A stretch of 64,000 nucleotides of DNA from Armigeres subalbatus (lineage: Eukaryota > Arthropoda > Insecta > Diptera > Culicidae): the NCBI RefSeq assembly GCF_024139115.2, contig NC_085141.1:380635278-380699277 (forward strand). Reading direction: 5' to 3'. The notes beneath the pieces were generated by a model that saw only the letters and a program-made list of their open reading frames with translations, made no database searches and was not told the DNA's origin. The translations under genes and the position numbers were made by a program. Below, in pieces: positions 33,764-45,583 of this stretch (its first letter is position 1; each line of letters begins with the position of its first letter).

Positions 33764-34424
33764 TACTAATATTCTTTGTTTTTTATAAATACGACACCAA
33801 TACTACTACAGTATATGACAGTTTTATTGTACCAATACTTTCAAAGCTTTGTTTTGGTACTCAACCCACCTTCACCTTAATAAAGTATAGTAATATAAAT
33901 GTAATACAAAAAAGACTTTCAATCTTTGTAGATGTATTTTTCCGGATTTTCTTATCGAAAAGGAAAGACCGTCAAGCTCACCAGATTTGAGTCAAGTAAT
34001 AGACACTGAAGACGGCCTTACTGTTGAGGTCGAAATACGTATCTGTCAAGATACAATTAAGTGGTGGAATTCAATGGGATTGTACAAACTCGTCTTATGA
34101 CAAATGATGCAATGCCTGCTGGTTTTTTAATTTGTTCAAAAAAAAAAATTTAAACCTATATTGCAGTACGGATAATTTGCAGACATTCTGTATTAAGCTT
34201 GTCTTTCATTATCATGATATGTTATACATCGCAAGATGGGTTTTGGAGTTAACCAAAACTCTTCCATTTCTCTTAAAGAACTAGCTTTTCAGGAACACTT
34301 CCAGACCAGATCAATATGTACAAAAACTTTCAATAATACATCTTTTGAGCATTCCTAACTTCTTGACTTTAAAAATTCAAAAAAAAAATCGCAAATTATT
34401 TTGAGCTTTTTAGTGGAATGTCTT

Positions 34425-37400
34425 CACTTGTCATAAGACGAGTTTGTTATTTTTATTATTTATTCAGACTAAGGCCGAAGTGGCCTGTGCGGTATTGAGA
34501 GTCTTCTCCATTCGGCTCGGTCCATGGCTACACGTCGCCAACCACGCAGTCTACGGAGGGTCCGCAAGTCATCTTCCACCTGATCGATCCACCTTGCCCG
34601 CTGCGCACCTCGCCTTCTTGTGCCCGTCGGATCGTTGTCGAGAACCATTTTCACCGGGTTACTGTCCGACATTCTGGCTACGTGCCCGGCCCATCGCAGT
34701 CGTCCGGTTTTCGCGGTGTGAACGATGGATGGTTCTCCCAACAGCTGGTGCAATACGTGGTTCATTCGCCTCCTCCACGTACCGTCCGCCATCTGCACCC
34801 CACCATAGATGGTACGCAGCACTTTCCTTTCGAAAACACCAAGTGCGCGTTGGTCCTCCACGAGCATCGTCCAGGTCTCGTGTCTACCAGTCTAATTAGC
34901 GTTTTGTAGATTGTCAGTTTGGTACGGCGGCGAACTCTATTCGATCGGAGCGTCTTGCGGAGTCCAAAGTACGTACGTCTATGCGTCTCCGAATTTCTCT
35001 GCTGGTGTCATTTTCGGCAGTCACCAGTGAGCCCAAGTACACAAATTCTTCTACCACCTCGATTTCGTCACCACCGATGCAAACTCGCGGTGGGTGGCTC
35101 ACATTGTCTTCTCTTGAACCTCTTCCTATCATGTACTTCGTCTTCGACGTGTTGATGACTAGTCCGATCCGCTTAGCTTCCCTCTTCAGTCTGATGTAGG
35201 CTTCCTCCATCTTCTCAAAGTTACGTGCCATAATATCTATGTCGTCGGCGAAACCAAATAGCTGGACGGACTTATTGAAAATTGTACCACTCGTGTTAAT
35301 CCCTGCTCTTCGTATTACACCTTCCAAAGCGATGTTGAATAGCAAACACGAGAGACCATCACCTTGCCGTAACCCTCTGTGGGTTTCGAAGGGACTCGAG
35401 AATGTCCCTGAAACTCGAACTACGCACATCACCCGATCCATCGTCGCTTTGATCAACCGTGTCAGTTTATCCGGAAAACCGTGTTCGTGCATTAGCTGCC
35501 ATAGCTGGTCCCGATCGATTGTATCATATGCGGCTTTGAAGTCGATGAATAGATGATGTGTGGGCACGTTGTATTCGCGGCATTTCTGCAGTACTTGGCG
35601 AATGGCAAACACCTGGTCCGTGGTGGAGCGTTCGCCCATAAAACCCGCCTGGTACTGCCCCACGAACTCCCTTGCAGTTGGTGCTAGTCGACGGCATAAA
35701 ATTTGGGAGAGTACCTTGTAGGCGGCGTTCAGCAATGTGATTGCGCGGTAGTTGCTACAATCCAGCTTATCGCCCTTTTTGTAGATGGGACACACGACAC
35801 CTTCCATCCACTCCTGCGGCAAAACTTCCTCCTCCCAAATCTTGGTAATGACCCAGTGCAGCGCTCTAGCCAGTGCCTCACCACCGTGTTTAAATAGCTC
35901 TCCTGGTAGTTGGTCAACCCCAGGGGCTTTGTTGTTCTTCAGCCGGCCAATCTCCTCCTGGATTTCCTGGAGATCCGGAGCCGGTAGAATTATGTCCTGC
36001 GCGCGTTCTCCCAGGTCCATCACCATACCGCCATCTTCGTCTGCCACATCGCCATTCAGGTGTTCTTCGTAGTGCTGCTGCCACCTTTGGATCACCTCAC
36101 GCTCGTTCGTAAGAAGGTTCCCGTTTATGTCCTTACACATATCGGGCTGTGGCACGTGTGGCCCTTACGTGAACGGTTTAACTTCTCATAGAACTTTCGT
36201 GTGTTATTAGCGCGGTACAGTTGCTCCGTTTCTTCACGGTCTCGATCTTCCTGCTGGCGCTTTTTCCTCCGGAAAATCGAGTTTTGTCTGTTCCGCGCCT
36301 GTTTATATCGTGCCTCGTTCGCCCTCGTGCGGTGTTACAGCCATCTCGCCCATGCTGCATTCTTCTCTTCCACTAACTGCTCACATTCGCCGTCACACCA
36401 GTCGCTTTTCTGATCCGGGGGGCACCGTGCCAAGTGCAGCGGTTGCGGTGCTACCAATGGCGGATCGAATATCTCTCCAGCCATCTTCAAGAGATGCTGC
36501 GCCTAGCTGCTCTTCCGTTGGGAGTGCCACTTCCAGCTGCTGCGCGTATTCTTGGGCTAGTCTACCGTCTTGTAGCCGCCCAATGTTAAGCCGTGGCGTC
36601 CGACTTCGACGCGTGTTGTACACCGTCGAGAGTTTTGAGCGCAGGCATACTGCAACGAGGTAGTGGTCGGATTCAATATTCGCACTGCGGTAAGTGCGGA
36701 CGTTCGTGATGTCGGAGAAGAATTTACCGTCGATTAGAACGTGGTCGATTTGGTTTTCCGTTTCTTGGTTAGGTGATCTCCATGTGGCCTTGTGGATATT
36801 TTTGCGGGGAAAGAAGGTGCTTCGGACTACCACTCCGCGGGAGGCTGCGAAGTTTAGGCATCGTTGGCCGTTGTCATTCGATACGGTGTGCAGACTATCC
36901 GGTCCGATGACCGGTTTATACATTTCCTCCCTTCCTACCTGTGCGTTCATGTCACCGATGACGATTTTAACGTCCCGCAGTGGGCATCCATCGTATGTCT
37001 GCTCCATCTGTGCGTAGAACGCTTCTTTCTCGTCGTCGGGTCTCCCTTCGTGTGGGCAGTGCACGTTGATGATGCTATAGTTGAAGAAACGGCCTTTAAT
37101 CCTCAGCTTGCACATCCTTGCGTTGATTGGCTGCCACCCAATCACGCGTTGGCGCATCTTACCCAGCACTATGAAGCCGGTTCCCAGCTCGTTGGTGGTG
37201 CCACACTTTCTGTCCTGTCCAGCAAATTTCCTGCAGCGCCACGACATGGAAATTGTGGGGATGTAATTCATCGTAGATCATCCTGTCGCAACCTGCGAAA
37301 CCTAGCGACTTGCAATTCCATGTTCCAAGCTTCCAATCGTGATCCTGTATTCGTGGCCTAGGTCTTTGCCGATTATATCGAGTCGCATTATCTCTTATAT

Positions 37401-37782
37401 TGTTCGTAATGATTGGTTTTCTAGGCGGCTTATTGGGCCTGCGCAAACCTCCTGTCTCGTCGGAGGGCCGTCGTGTCAGGGCTGTTTAGCGTCCCACCTA
37501 ACACCAGGACTTGGGCTTGTGCGCTTTGAGCGGCACACGGTCGCTTTGGTGGAGCCTACTTGCGGATACATGCAGCTTTTTTTAGAGGTTTAACAGGGCC
37601 CACTGTCAAACCCCACCACATCCTAGGCAAGCCCCACAACTCGCAGATGGCCTGGGGAGGGATCGTCAAGCCCTGCTGCCCCCAAGACGAGTTTGTACCA
37701 TCCCATTTAATTCAACCACGTGATTGTACCTATCAAGTGGTGGAATTAAATAATATGGTACAAACTCGTCTTATGACAAGTG
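34425..37782. repeat. Foldback MITE interrupted by the RTE-like insertion
   Basis: The 23-bp arm beginning cacttgtcataagacgag (34425-34447) is the exact complement of 37760-37782. Without the insertion and one duplicated target copy, the two halves form a ~109-bp hairpin element. A related single arm lies at about 34030-34105. Confidence 0.8.
34448..37683 (-). mobile_element. Complete RTE-like non-LTR retrotransposon (3.24 kb) with 13-bp target-site duplication
   Basis: The 13-mer aagacgagtttgt flanks both ends (34435-34447, 37684-37696). On the minus strand the 5' region (37683-37450) is followed by an endonuclease, with one frameshift near 37200-37250: KLGTWNCKSLGF, VVALQEICWTGQ, IVIGDMNAQVG and ESDHYLVAV (37446-36393). 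After a break at about 36390-36160 comes the reverse transcriptase (36155-34914) with FIDFKAAYD and FADDIDIM at residues 302-309 of that frame. The C-terminal part follows (34867-34469) with GHVARMSDSNP. The element ends in TTAGTCTGAATAAATAAT. The core catalytic residues are present, but at least three frame breaks disable this reading. Clade (RTE-like) is by architecture: one ORF, short UTRs, simple 3' tail. Confidence 0.88.
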
Positions 37783-39546
37783 ATGTTCTGGTGATCCAAT
37801 CGTATCTAAACTAACTTTAGATACTGGTCTATTATGATTAAGCACGTTTGCAATAACATTGTGGACCCTTTCGCTCATTTATCGATGGTTTTTTAAAAAA
37901 AGGGCCGTTTTAATCGCACCTGACCATTCAAATTTATGACTCGAAAAAAGACACATTATTATATTTCTGTGTTTAATTCAACCTGAATTATTTTTTCTGC
38001 ATGTGTTCATAAAAATGGATTAGTTTTGTGTTTTTCAGCAAGAAAATTGAAAAAAATCAACAATTTCATGGATTTATATGAACTTTTCAAAAAATCGTAA
38101 ATTTTAAAATACGCGTAGCTTTAGATATATTGTACATTTCGACCTGGGTCTTTGTTAGGTGAAACTCTATACCATTTTTCGTGTTTTGTCATCAAAATCG
38201 ATGTTTTTAGTTGTGCCAGTATTGCACGCAACCGTCGCTTTTTATACATATACTTTACTAAAATTATACAAAAATATATAATCTCCTGTTTCTGTAAAAT
38301 TCTTATTATCAGTATACTTCGTTCAGTTACGTATTGCTAAACGATGACGCTATTGATTGCAATTTGGTGGCTTGTTTCTGGGTTGAAAAAAGACGTTTAG
38401 TTGCAATGGGGAAAAGTGAGCCGTTTCTCCCGGGAGATGCCACTCTTTTGAACAAGGTTAATTTAAAAGTTTGTGTGTGGATTTTGTTGGTTTTACCAAT
38501 TTTGGTTTCTTTACACTTCACGAATATTATTACTGGTTATGAATGATTGCATAGAGACTTAAAGCAAGTGTTCTCAGAATATGTCAGGAATACTCCACAT
38601 CCGAGCCATATGCGCGTTAAACTATTGGCCATATTTATTTAACTGTTATATTTATTTCTGGTTCTGTTAGACTTTCGGTTTGGGTCCGGGGTTAAATTAG
38701 GCTGAGTCGATTGCGAATGGAAAATCACAGTGTGTTAGGCCGCCAATGACGTATTATTTTAAATCATGATTTTCTTACCCCGACTTCACCATTCCTTAGT
38801 AACGATCGTTGGATAACGATGAAAGTGTGTTACCTGAAAAAAATAATGAAAAAATCATTGAATTATAGTTTAAATATTTTTTTATTCTGTTATAGAACAA
38901 TTAATAGCATATTATTCAACAACCAGCAACTTTCGTTTAAACATCTTGGCTGTGCATATGCACAGCACATGTTCAAAAAGGACAAATGATATGAAATTTG
39001 CGAAAAAGAATCCACGTGTCTTGGAGGGGACCAGACCCTGTCCTATTCTCTGAATGAGCGTGATAACCCCTACAGAACAAGACCACTTAAAAAGGTCACG
39101 TTTGCGGAAAAGCCATCAGAATCCGAAGGTACCAACCTCCACCGCGGTTAGCTCTTTTTAGCAAATTGAATATATTTCGGATGCCTGATTTGTCCAATCT
39201 TCACATGTGCTTTACTGTTGTATATCCACAGTTATAGAGGTTTTCAACAGATGTGAATGTTTTTAAACTGTATTCTTGTATCACTCTTGATAACATTGGA
39301 TGTTATGAGTTGGATTTGTCAAAGATATGCTGAAAGAATCGTAATTTTGTTACTGAATAAGAATTCCAGGAGAATGCAGCCATAGAGAAAGTGTTTTGTT
39401 TAAACGTACCATGCAACTGGATATGAAGAAGCGAAAAGAACGGTAAATGCGTTAGTGGTCTTGGCAGCCAAGTGAGCAGCAAGAAGAACGTCAATCCATA
39501 GATCAAGCTCTATCTGGAATAAGGGCGAATGTCGCTAGAGAGGATT
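37783..39546. other. No gene recognised
   Basis: AT-rich. A perfect 18-bp palindrome gctgtgcatatgcacagc lies near 38949-38966. Frames at 38152-38546 have no recognisable domain. Confidence 0.35.
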
Positions 39547-39705
39547 CTCTTCGTCGACTTCCCTCTTTTATACTCTCAAAGTGACAAACAGCAGATTTAT
39601 TTGTGCTTTATCACCTCAGAACGATAGAAATGTGCGAACTTGCGTTCTGGGTGATAAACTGAAATTCCTGCTTGTCGCACAATCAAAGAGGAAGTCGACG
39701 AAGTG
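39547..39705. repeat. Two-stage inverted repeat (foldback)
   Basis: The outer arms cttcgtcgacttccctcttt (39549-39568) and aaagaggaagtcgacgaag (39685-39703) enclose an inner hairpin: tttatcacctcagaacg (39607-39623) with cgttctgggtgataaa (39643-39658). Confidence 0.75.
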
Positions 39706-39829
39706 AGCTACTCTTGTTGTTCACTATTCGACATTCCCCTTTTACCAGATGGAAAGCAAAGGATATTGGATCGCGTTAGTTTAATCACAAGTGGAGATAA
39801 GGCAAATGTTGTTAGCGTCCAAACAGGTA

Positions 39830-39884
39830 CCTAGCATCAAATGTAGTTATGCATGAAGTGTATGATTACTCCATTTGATGCTGG
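39830..39884 (+). repeat. Short hairpin of miRNA-precursor size
   Basis: ctagcatcaaatgtagttat pairs with atgattactccatttgatgc with two or three mismatches around an ~8-12 nt loop. It may be a transposon hairpin; I recognise no known miRNA seed. Confidence 0.35.
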
Positions 39885-42093
39885 AAATGCTGCGTAGACG
39901 CAACGTGCACACAACAAAACCGCTACGTGGACCTCGGCCCGTAACCAGCCTGTTGTGCAAATAGGGGCTGGAACATGCAGTCTTCAAGCACATTCAACTG
40001 GTCAAATGCTTGTGTCTATGCCTACTTAGTTCGAAACCAAATATATTTTCATCGGTGAATAGTTGGTTTCAACTTTCGTATTATCAACAACAAGCAGAGT
40101 ACCTATCCAAGTCCTTTGCTCCAGCCGTGAAATTATCAACCAGTTATGCAAGAATCCCAAAATGCCTCCCATCAGTAACGTCGCTTAATCGCAATCGTTC
40201 AACTTGAACGCTCGTATGTGCCGTGGGTATAATTTCAGTACCATTAAGCACTTCAGATGTGCCTTGCTAATACCTTTCTTATTAAGTCTATTGTGATGTG
40301 AAGTAGTAGTGAGTGGTGAAAAGTAAGTAAAAAGTGTTTATGAAGAAGCTCTGTACAGTTTAGAATCGGAATCATTCGTTTTATTGCAGGTGCGCGGGGA
40401 AAGTAATCGCTGTAAGAATTATTTTGCAGGTTTGACTTCCCTAGGCGCTCACTTTCTGTGGTATAAATTTTCATGGTGTTTCGTGCAGCGAGTCAAAATT
40501 ATTCAGATGAAAGCCGAGAGGGGAAAATATTCTGCACCCCCGTTGATGATCCTGCTCATCGACTGTGGAACCTACGTCAAATGGATTTGGACAGCTTCCT
40601 GTACAAAATCTACATGTGAGTTGTCCACGAAGATTAAGTTTGCCTTTATGCTTTAAAATTTGCCTTTATGTGTACAGATGACAAAATGTGGGGCAAATGT
40701 GCTGCAAGGTAGTTGTCTCGGAGGGTGTGTAGCATTTGATAAGAGGAGCGAAAGAAAGTGCGAATTGTCACTTGAAATCTAAAATGGTTTGTGTTGGTGC
40801 CCAAAAAGTACAGTAAATTACCTTTGTTTTAATGTATTAACATTATTTGTATCAATTCGTTACTTAGATACATAGGTGTGTTTTATTATTCCGGATTCTA
40901 AATGGACTGGCTTAAGTGAGAAGCAAGAAGTGCAGGAATTGAAACCAAAAGAAGATGAAAGTCTCTCTTATCATCTCTTTATACAAATACGATATATAGC
41001 ACATCGTGACAGGCGTTTTTTTTCGCAAGCTGTCATGATAAAGAACAGTTCAGGAACAGTGTTGTAAATGTCATTTGCATTCTTTTCATAATTTTTCCCT
41101 GAACTTTTTTCAGTAGTTGGCTATCAACTATCAAGTATGGCAAACTTATGAAAGCGCTTAAGTGTGGCTACAACTTTGTCCTAACAAGACATTGCTGTAA
41201 ATAATAATCTGGGAGCGTGGGAGTAAAAATGTCATTCAAATGACATTATGTCAAATGACACGTGACATTTGGAGACTTCACTCTCTGTGGCCTCCAGATG
41301 TTATATTTAGAGGCAATGTACCTTTAGTTTCAAAACATAGCACTACTCAAGCGTTATACGTGCATCTAAAATTATGAAGTAAATTTGGTTTCGAAGAAAG
41401 TTATGAACAAATTAGTCAAATGACATGCAGATGACATTACAAGCCTGTTCAGGAGAGCTATACCTCATGATAAATTTCTTTTAAAAGGCTCCAAACGCAG
41501 CAGAGCCCTGGTTCTGATGATGCATTTCAGCTTGTTCTACACACAGCTGTGCGTCCCTCAACACAAAATAAGCGAGAACAAAGTGAGAGTCATCACTTCT
41601 CTGTGGAGCTGCCTATCGGATTCTATTTTTTTTTCGCAATTGTTTACAAGTTTGATAAATTTGTTATCTATGGCTTGTTATGATTCAGAACAGTTTTTAC
41701 CTTTTTGTCGTTGTTATCGTTATCTATTGAGAGCAAGTTCATGCAAACCCTGAAGAAGTGAGAAGTGGCAAATGACATTGTAGATGGTGTGAAGTTATTG
41801 GAAATAATTGAGATGGGATGAGTGACGTGTCAGTAGAATCTAATATACGCAGAATTCCTAGTTTGGGTTAGGTTGATTCTCGTTCGATTCGTCCAGCTGC
41901 ATAGTTCGGTGTCTAAAGTCTGCTAAAAGACAAAGAAAAGATTTTAAGAAACCATTTTGTAAAATCTTAAAACTATTTGAGAATTATAACTAGAGATTTA
42001 ACAACAAATGAAAGGAGAAAACATAAATGCAAATTATTATATTTTGTAAATAACGACCAAAAAATAGCGTTTAACAGTTTGCTAAATATTAGA
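39885..42093. other. Intergenic with one dispersed repeat
   Basis: The only feature I can name is the repeat at 41255-41440 (listed separately). No protein-coding signal. Confidence 0.35.
41255..41440 (+). repeat. Dispersed repeat, copy 2
   Basis: Diverged direct copy of 23571-23735, with the same opening (aaatgacacgtg) and closing (gaacaaattagtcaaatgac, then atgcagatgacatt) phrases. Confidence 0.7.
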
Positions 42094-42360
42094 GTTCAGT
42101 GTGTGGTCTCTCTTGTTTGGACAAAAACGATGATCGCGCGGTGGGCCGAAAGTATTATTCTGCATTGCGCTGGCCGAAGTAATGAAAATTAATCAGTTCA
42201 GTGCGTGATCTCTCTTTCGGACAGCTAGAACGGATCAGCGCGGTCCGAAGTAATATGTTTCACCATTGCGCGGCCAGTAATGAAGAAATCAGTTCAGTGC
42301 GTGATATCTCTTGTCTGGACAGCTAGGTCGATCGCGCGGTCGGACCAAAAGTAATGGTGT
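42094..42360 (+). repeat. Three ~100-bp tandem units
   Basis: Units start at 42094, 42196 and 42292 with gttcagtg(t/c)gtg, continue tctctcttg...ggaca, a gatcgcgcggt core, and end with gaagtaatgaaaa-like sequence. The periods are 102 and 96 bp. Confidence 0.8.
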
Positions 42361-43968
42361 TATTCCCATCCCTAGATCGCATCCACTTATCAAATGAATC
42401 CAGTCAATTATCCTTTGTAACTAAGAAGCAGAATCTATAAGAACCAATCGATGGAGGTCAGAGGTATCTCAGTCTCTAGTAGCAACGAAAGTCGGACTAA
42501 CAATCCTTCACCGTAAGGACGTGGCTCGACGCCGTTATCGACTTTAAATATTTGGAGCTCCCGAAACGTGTACATTGAAGAATGGGCTAGTACCCAAGCC
42601 CCGATCATTGTGTTCTCTGTACCAATTTCGCAATTTCAGTCAATCACGGAGTAGCAACTACTGAATTGAAGTCATAATGCTCATGCTCTCCTGCTGCCAC
42701 TCTTAAGTAATAAATAATTGGTTTTTTGTGCACACCTTGACGAGGTGAAAAACCTCCTGTTACTATAGAGTCAAGACCAAATTGTGTAATGTGTTCAATT
42801 TCGTAAGTGAAAATTATTCGCTAGCCAGGTGAAACCCGCTGGTCATCGCGGTGCTTATAATGGGGGTCGAATTTGGCGGTGAACAATATTTGGTCAGGTC
42901 ACCCTAGTCGCCGCATCGTCTATCTCACCTTAAAAGCTTCCTCTCTGTATGCGCTACGCAACCCGCTGCGCCACGTAAGGCTCCTGCGATTTATCAACGA
43001 TACGTTAGTCATCGACTTGAATCTCTCACAGCTTTCTAGTACCGAACTAAAGCAAGAATCGTTGTGTGGTGGCTTCATCATCGTCAACCTGTATGAAAGG
43101 TGATCGTCGGTAAGCTTACGGACGTTCTATCGGGTTGAGCTTTGCGCGCTGCACAATGAACGCCGTCGCGCCTGGATGTTGAGTGACCCAAGCGCTTCGT
43201 CGAGGATGTAGGATTTTTTTGCTTGCAGAATCGTCGATGCATGACGGGTGAGAATTCAGGAATAAGGTCAGATCTTTCCAATTGTAAATAGTTTTAATTT
43301 AATTAGAATTAGATCCCAAAAGCTAGGACTAAATATTGAGTGGCGTCACTTTCAGATCGTTAGGCCTCTGTACTGATAATTGGTTGATGAACAACAGGAG
43401 TTGAAAACCAATAGGCTACCTGTATGAAGTTGACGACTAGCGATTGGCCATTATATGGAATTCATACCAGATATCTCCTTGAGGTTAGTTGATGGATTGA
43501 TGAATTAGAATTAGTATTTGGAATTGGGTTTTGAATTTAAATTGGTTAAGTTGGTATTCTTTGTCCAATGCTAAGTGGTCGGCTGGTGCGGATTTGGTGT
43601 TTGAGGATAAGAATTCAGACCGCCTAGAAAAGAGCCTTTGCCGGCCACGGAGCTCAACGATCTCACGTTCGGTGGGTGGCAGCATAAGCATGCTCTGGTT
43701 ACGTACAAACGTTCGTTTCAAGTGAGTATGGACTACATTTACCTCCTTTTCTTGTCAATACTTTATTTTTATGAACACGTTATAAATGTTGTTCAAACAT
43801 AAATCACCAAACCGCATTGATGAAAAATTCACTGTGAGAATCGAATTCTAAACTTGATTTCATTCAATATAACCATAGAACGAGGATGAAAACTAAAGCA
43901 ATCAAACTGACGAAAAGCCAAAAGACGATAAAAATATACCACATTGCTGTTGACCAATTTTATGTAAT
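42361..43968. other. Unassigned; possibly leader of an LTR element
   Basis: Around 42860 the sequence ataatgggggtcgaatttgg followed by cggtgaac resembles the GGTCG/TGGCG-type region found just after an LTR in some insect LTR retrotransposons. No gag or pol frame follows, and I cannot find a matching LTR pair. Confidence 0.2.
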
Positions 43969-44010
43969 GACAGCGGTTTTCAACCTGAGGGTACATTGTA
44001 TACTCTAGGG
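43969..44010. repeat. hAT-like terminal repeat, copy 2 (starts cagcggttttcaacc)
   Basis: Opposite orientation to the blocks at 25313-25382 and 47833-47905: cagcggttttcaacctgagg followed by gtaca and gggtacc. Confidence 0.5.
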
Positions 44011-45230
44011 GTACCTGAAGACAAAAATGCGTAATGGCGATCGTTGTTAATTAGAAATAAGTAATACTAAATATATAAACTTTTTCAAGAGCGATTCAAC
44101 ATCTGATCATTTATTCAGCTTTTCTATTCTACCAAGAGTAAAAACGAAGATCCTACTACCTTCTGTAAAGCTATGCTCGCGTGCTTGCTGTTTGTGGCAG
44201 AAGGGGGCTTCGTGACCTGTGGTTAAGTGAACGTTATTCAATTTTAGTGGTAATTAAAATTAATTTTCAAACTTAATTCAGTTCATTAGTAAGTTACCAA
44301 ATAATAAACGTATTAATACGACAAAATTATTTTACTCAGAACAGATTCAACAGCATGCGCCATTCTTATGCACAACAAAGGAACATTACCGTTAGACGAG
44401 GCTAATTTTGCAAACTGGACACTAATTTTGACATAGAGCATTTTGACAAGAGGGAGCTACGCAAGCATTCTTTAAAATTAAAATGTCTCCATAAGCAATT
44501 TTTTTCACTAAATGACAGTTTTCAAAACGTCTACTCAATTACCTACCACTTCAATTTTTAAACCATTTTCAAAACCATTATTTCAAACGGCTAGTTATCA
44601 GCACATTTTGTCAACACACAGAATAAATAAAAATTGCACTGAAACAAAAAATTTTATTCCTGGAATATTGATTAAAATATTGCTCAGGATCCCATATTTA
44701 CAAAATATCTTTGAAACTTATAAAAATAATCGAGTTTTCTAATTTTCTCCAGGAATCTAATTTTTTCTTCTACATTAACATCACACCCCCTGAGGCTTTA
44801 CCATGGCATTTGATTAAGTACTTCTTCAACTGCAATGTTTCACAGTCAAGATATTATTTTGCGTTTATATAATCTTGGGCCTACACGTTGGAAGTCTCTT
44901 ACTCAGGGAAGTTAGGAAAGCATCTTAAACCAGATTGGAAATCAATCTACCCACTAATTTTATCAACAAAATGTTTGCCGCAGAAGCATACACTTGCAGT
45001 TATATTTTCATTAACAAAACTAGAGAACACTCAAGTTATGCAATGGTCTGAAGGGTACCACTCATGGAAAAGGTTGAGAACTGCTGTTATAGAAAACAAG
45101 TTGACTCAGCAAACGTTGTCCTGTTTAGAGTAGGCAAAAATGCAGGTTTGGACTGGCATGCAAAATGCAAACAACATTATATTTGAATGACGAATAAACA
45201 AAAAGTAGGTTTAAAGAAAAGAAAAAATCA
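44011..45230. other. No gene recognised
   Basis: AT-rich. The 81-codon frame at 44888-45133 starts at TTG, has no motif I know and no conserved context. Confidence 0.3.
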
Positions 45231-45583
45231 AAGAAGAAGAAGGTAAAAGGAAGAGGGAAGAAGCGAAGAAGAAGAAGGAAAAAATAAAAGAAAGATGAAA
45301 ATCTTGAAGGAAGAAGGAAAAGAAAGGAGGAAAAAGGAATTAGAAGAAGGAAGAAAAAGAAGGAAGATGAAAGAAAGAAAGATGGAAGAAGGATGAAAGG
45401 TAAAGAAAGATGGAAAAAGGAAAAAAGAAGAAAGATTGAGAAGAATCAAGAAGGAAGAAGAAAAGAAAGAGAAGAATGAAGAAGAATAGGGAGGAAAGAA
45501 AGAAGAAGGAAGAATGGATAAGGCAGAAGGAAAAGAAAATAGGAAGAAGGAAGAAAGAAGAAGGACAAAAGGAAGAGGGGAAG
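45231..45583 (+). repeat. ~350-bp purine-rich (GAAGAA/AAGGAAG) tract
   Basis: The + strand is almost wholly A and G with scattered interruptions. A pyrimidine-rich stretch (45584-45668) follows directly, so the region could fold on itself or form triplex DNA. The minus-strand 133-codon frame is low complexity. Confidence 0.9.

Larger units (their letters stand above)
32025..34190. mobile_element. 2.2-kb TA-flanked TIR element (outer level of a nest)
   Basis: The left end CAGTGTGTCTGCAAATTATC matches the complement of the right end (gataatttgcagacattctg), with about 24-27 bp of inverted repeat. TA flanks both sides (32023-32024, 34191-34192). The size and termini suggest a Tc1/mariner-like element, but no transposase is legible. 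Elements at 32155-32281 and 32875-33763 lie inside it. Confidence 0.7.

Noticed and set aside
42840..43300. LTR retrotransposon leader and gag
   Set aside because: Only a vague leader-like phrase; no LTR pair, gag or pol.
44888..45133. 81-codon frame
   Set aside because: Starts at TTG; no motif or repeat relation found.
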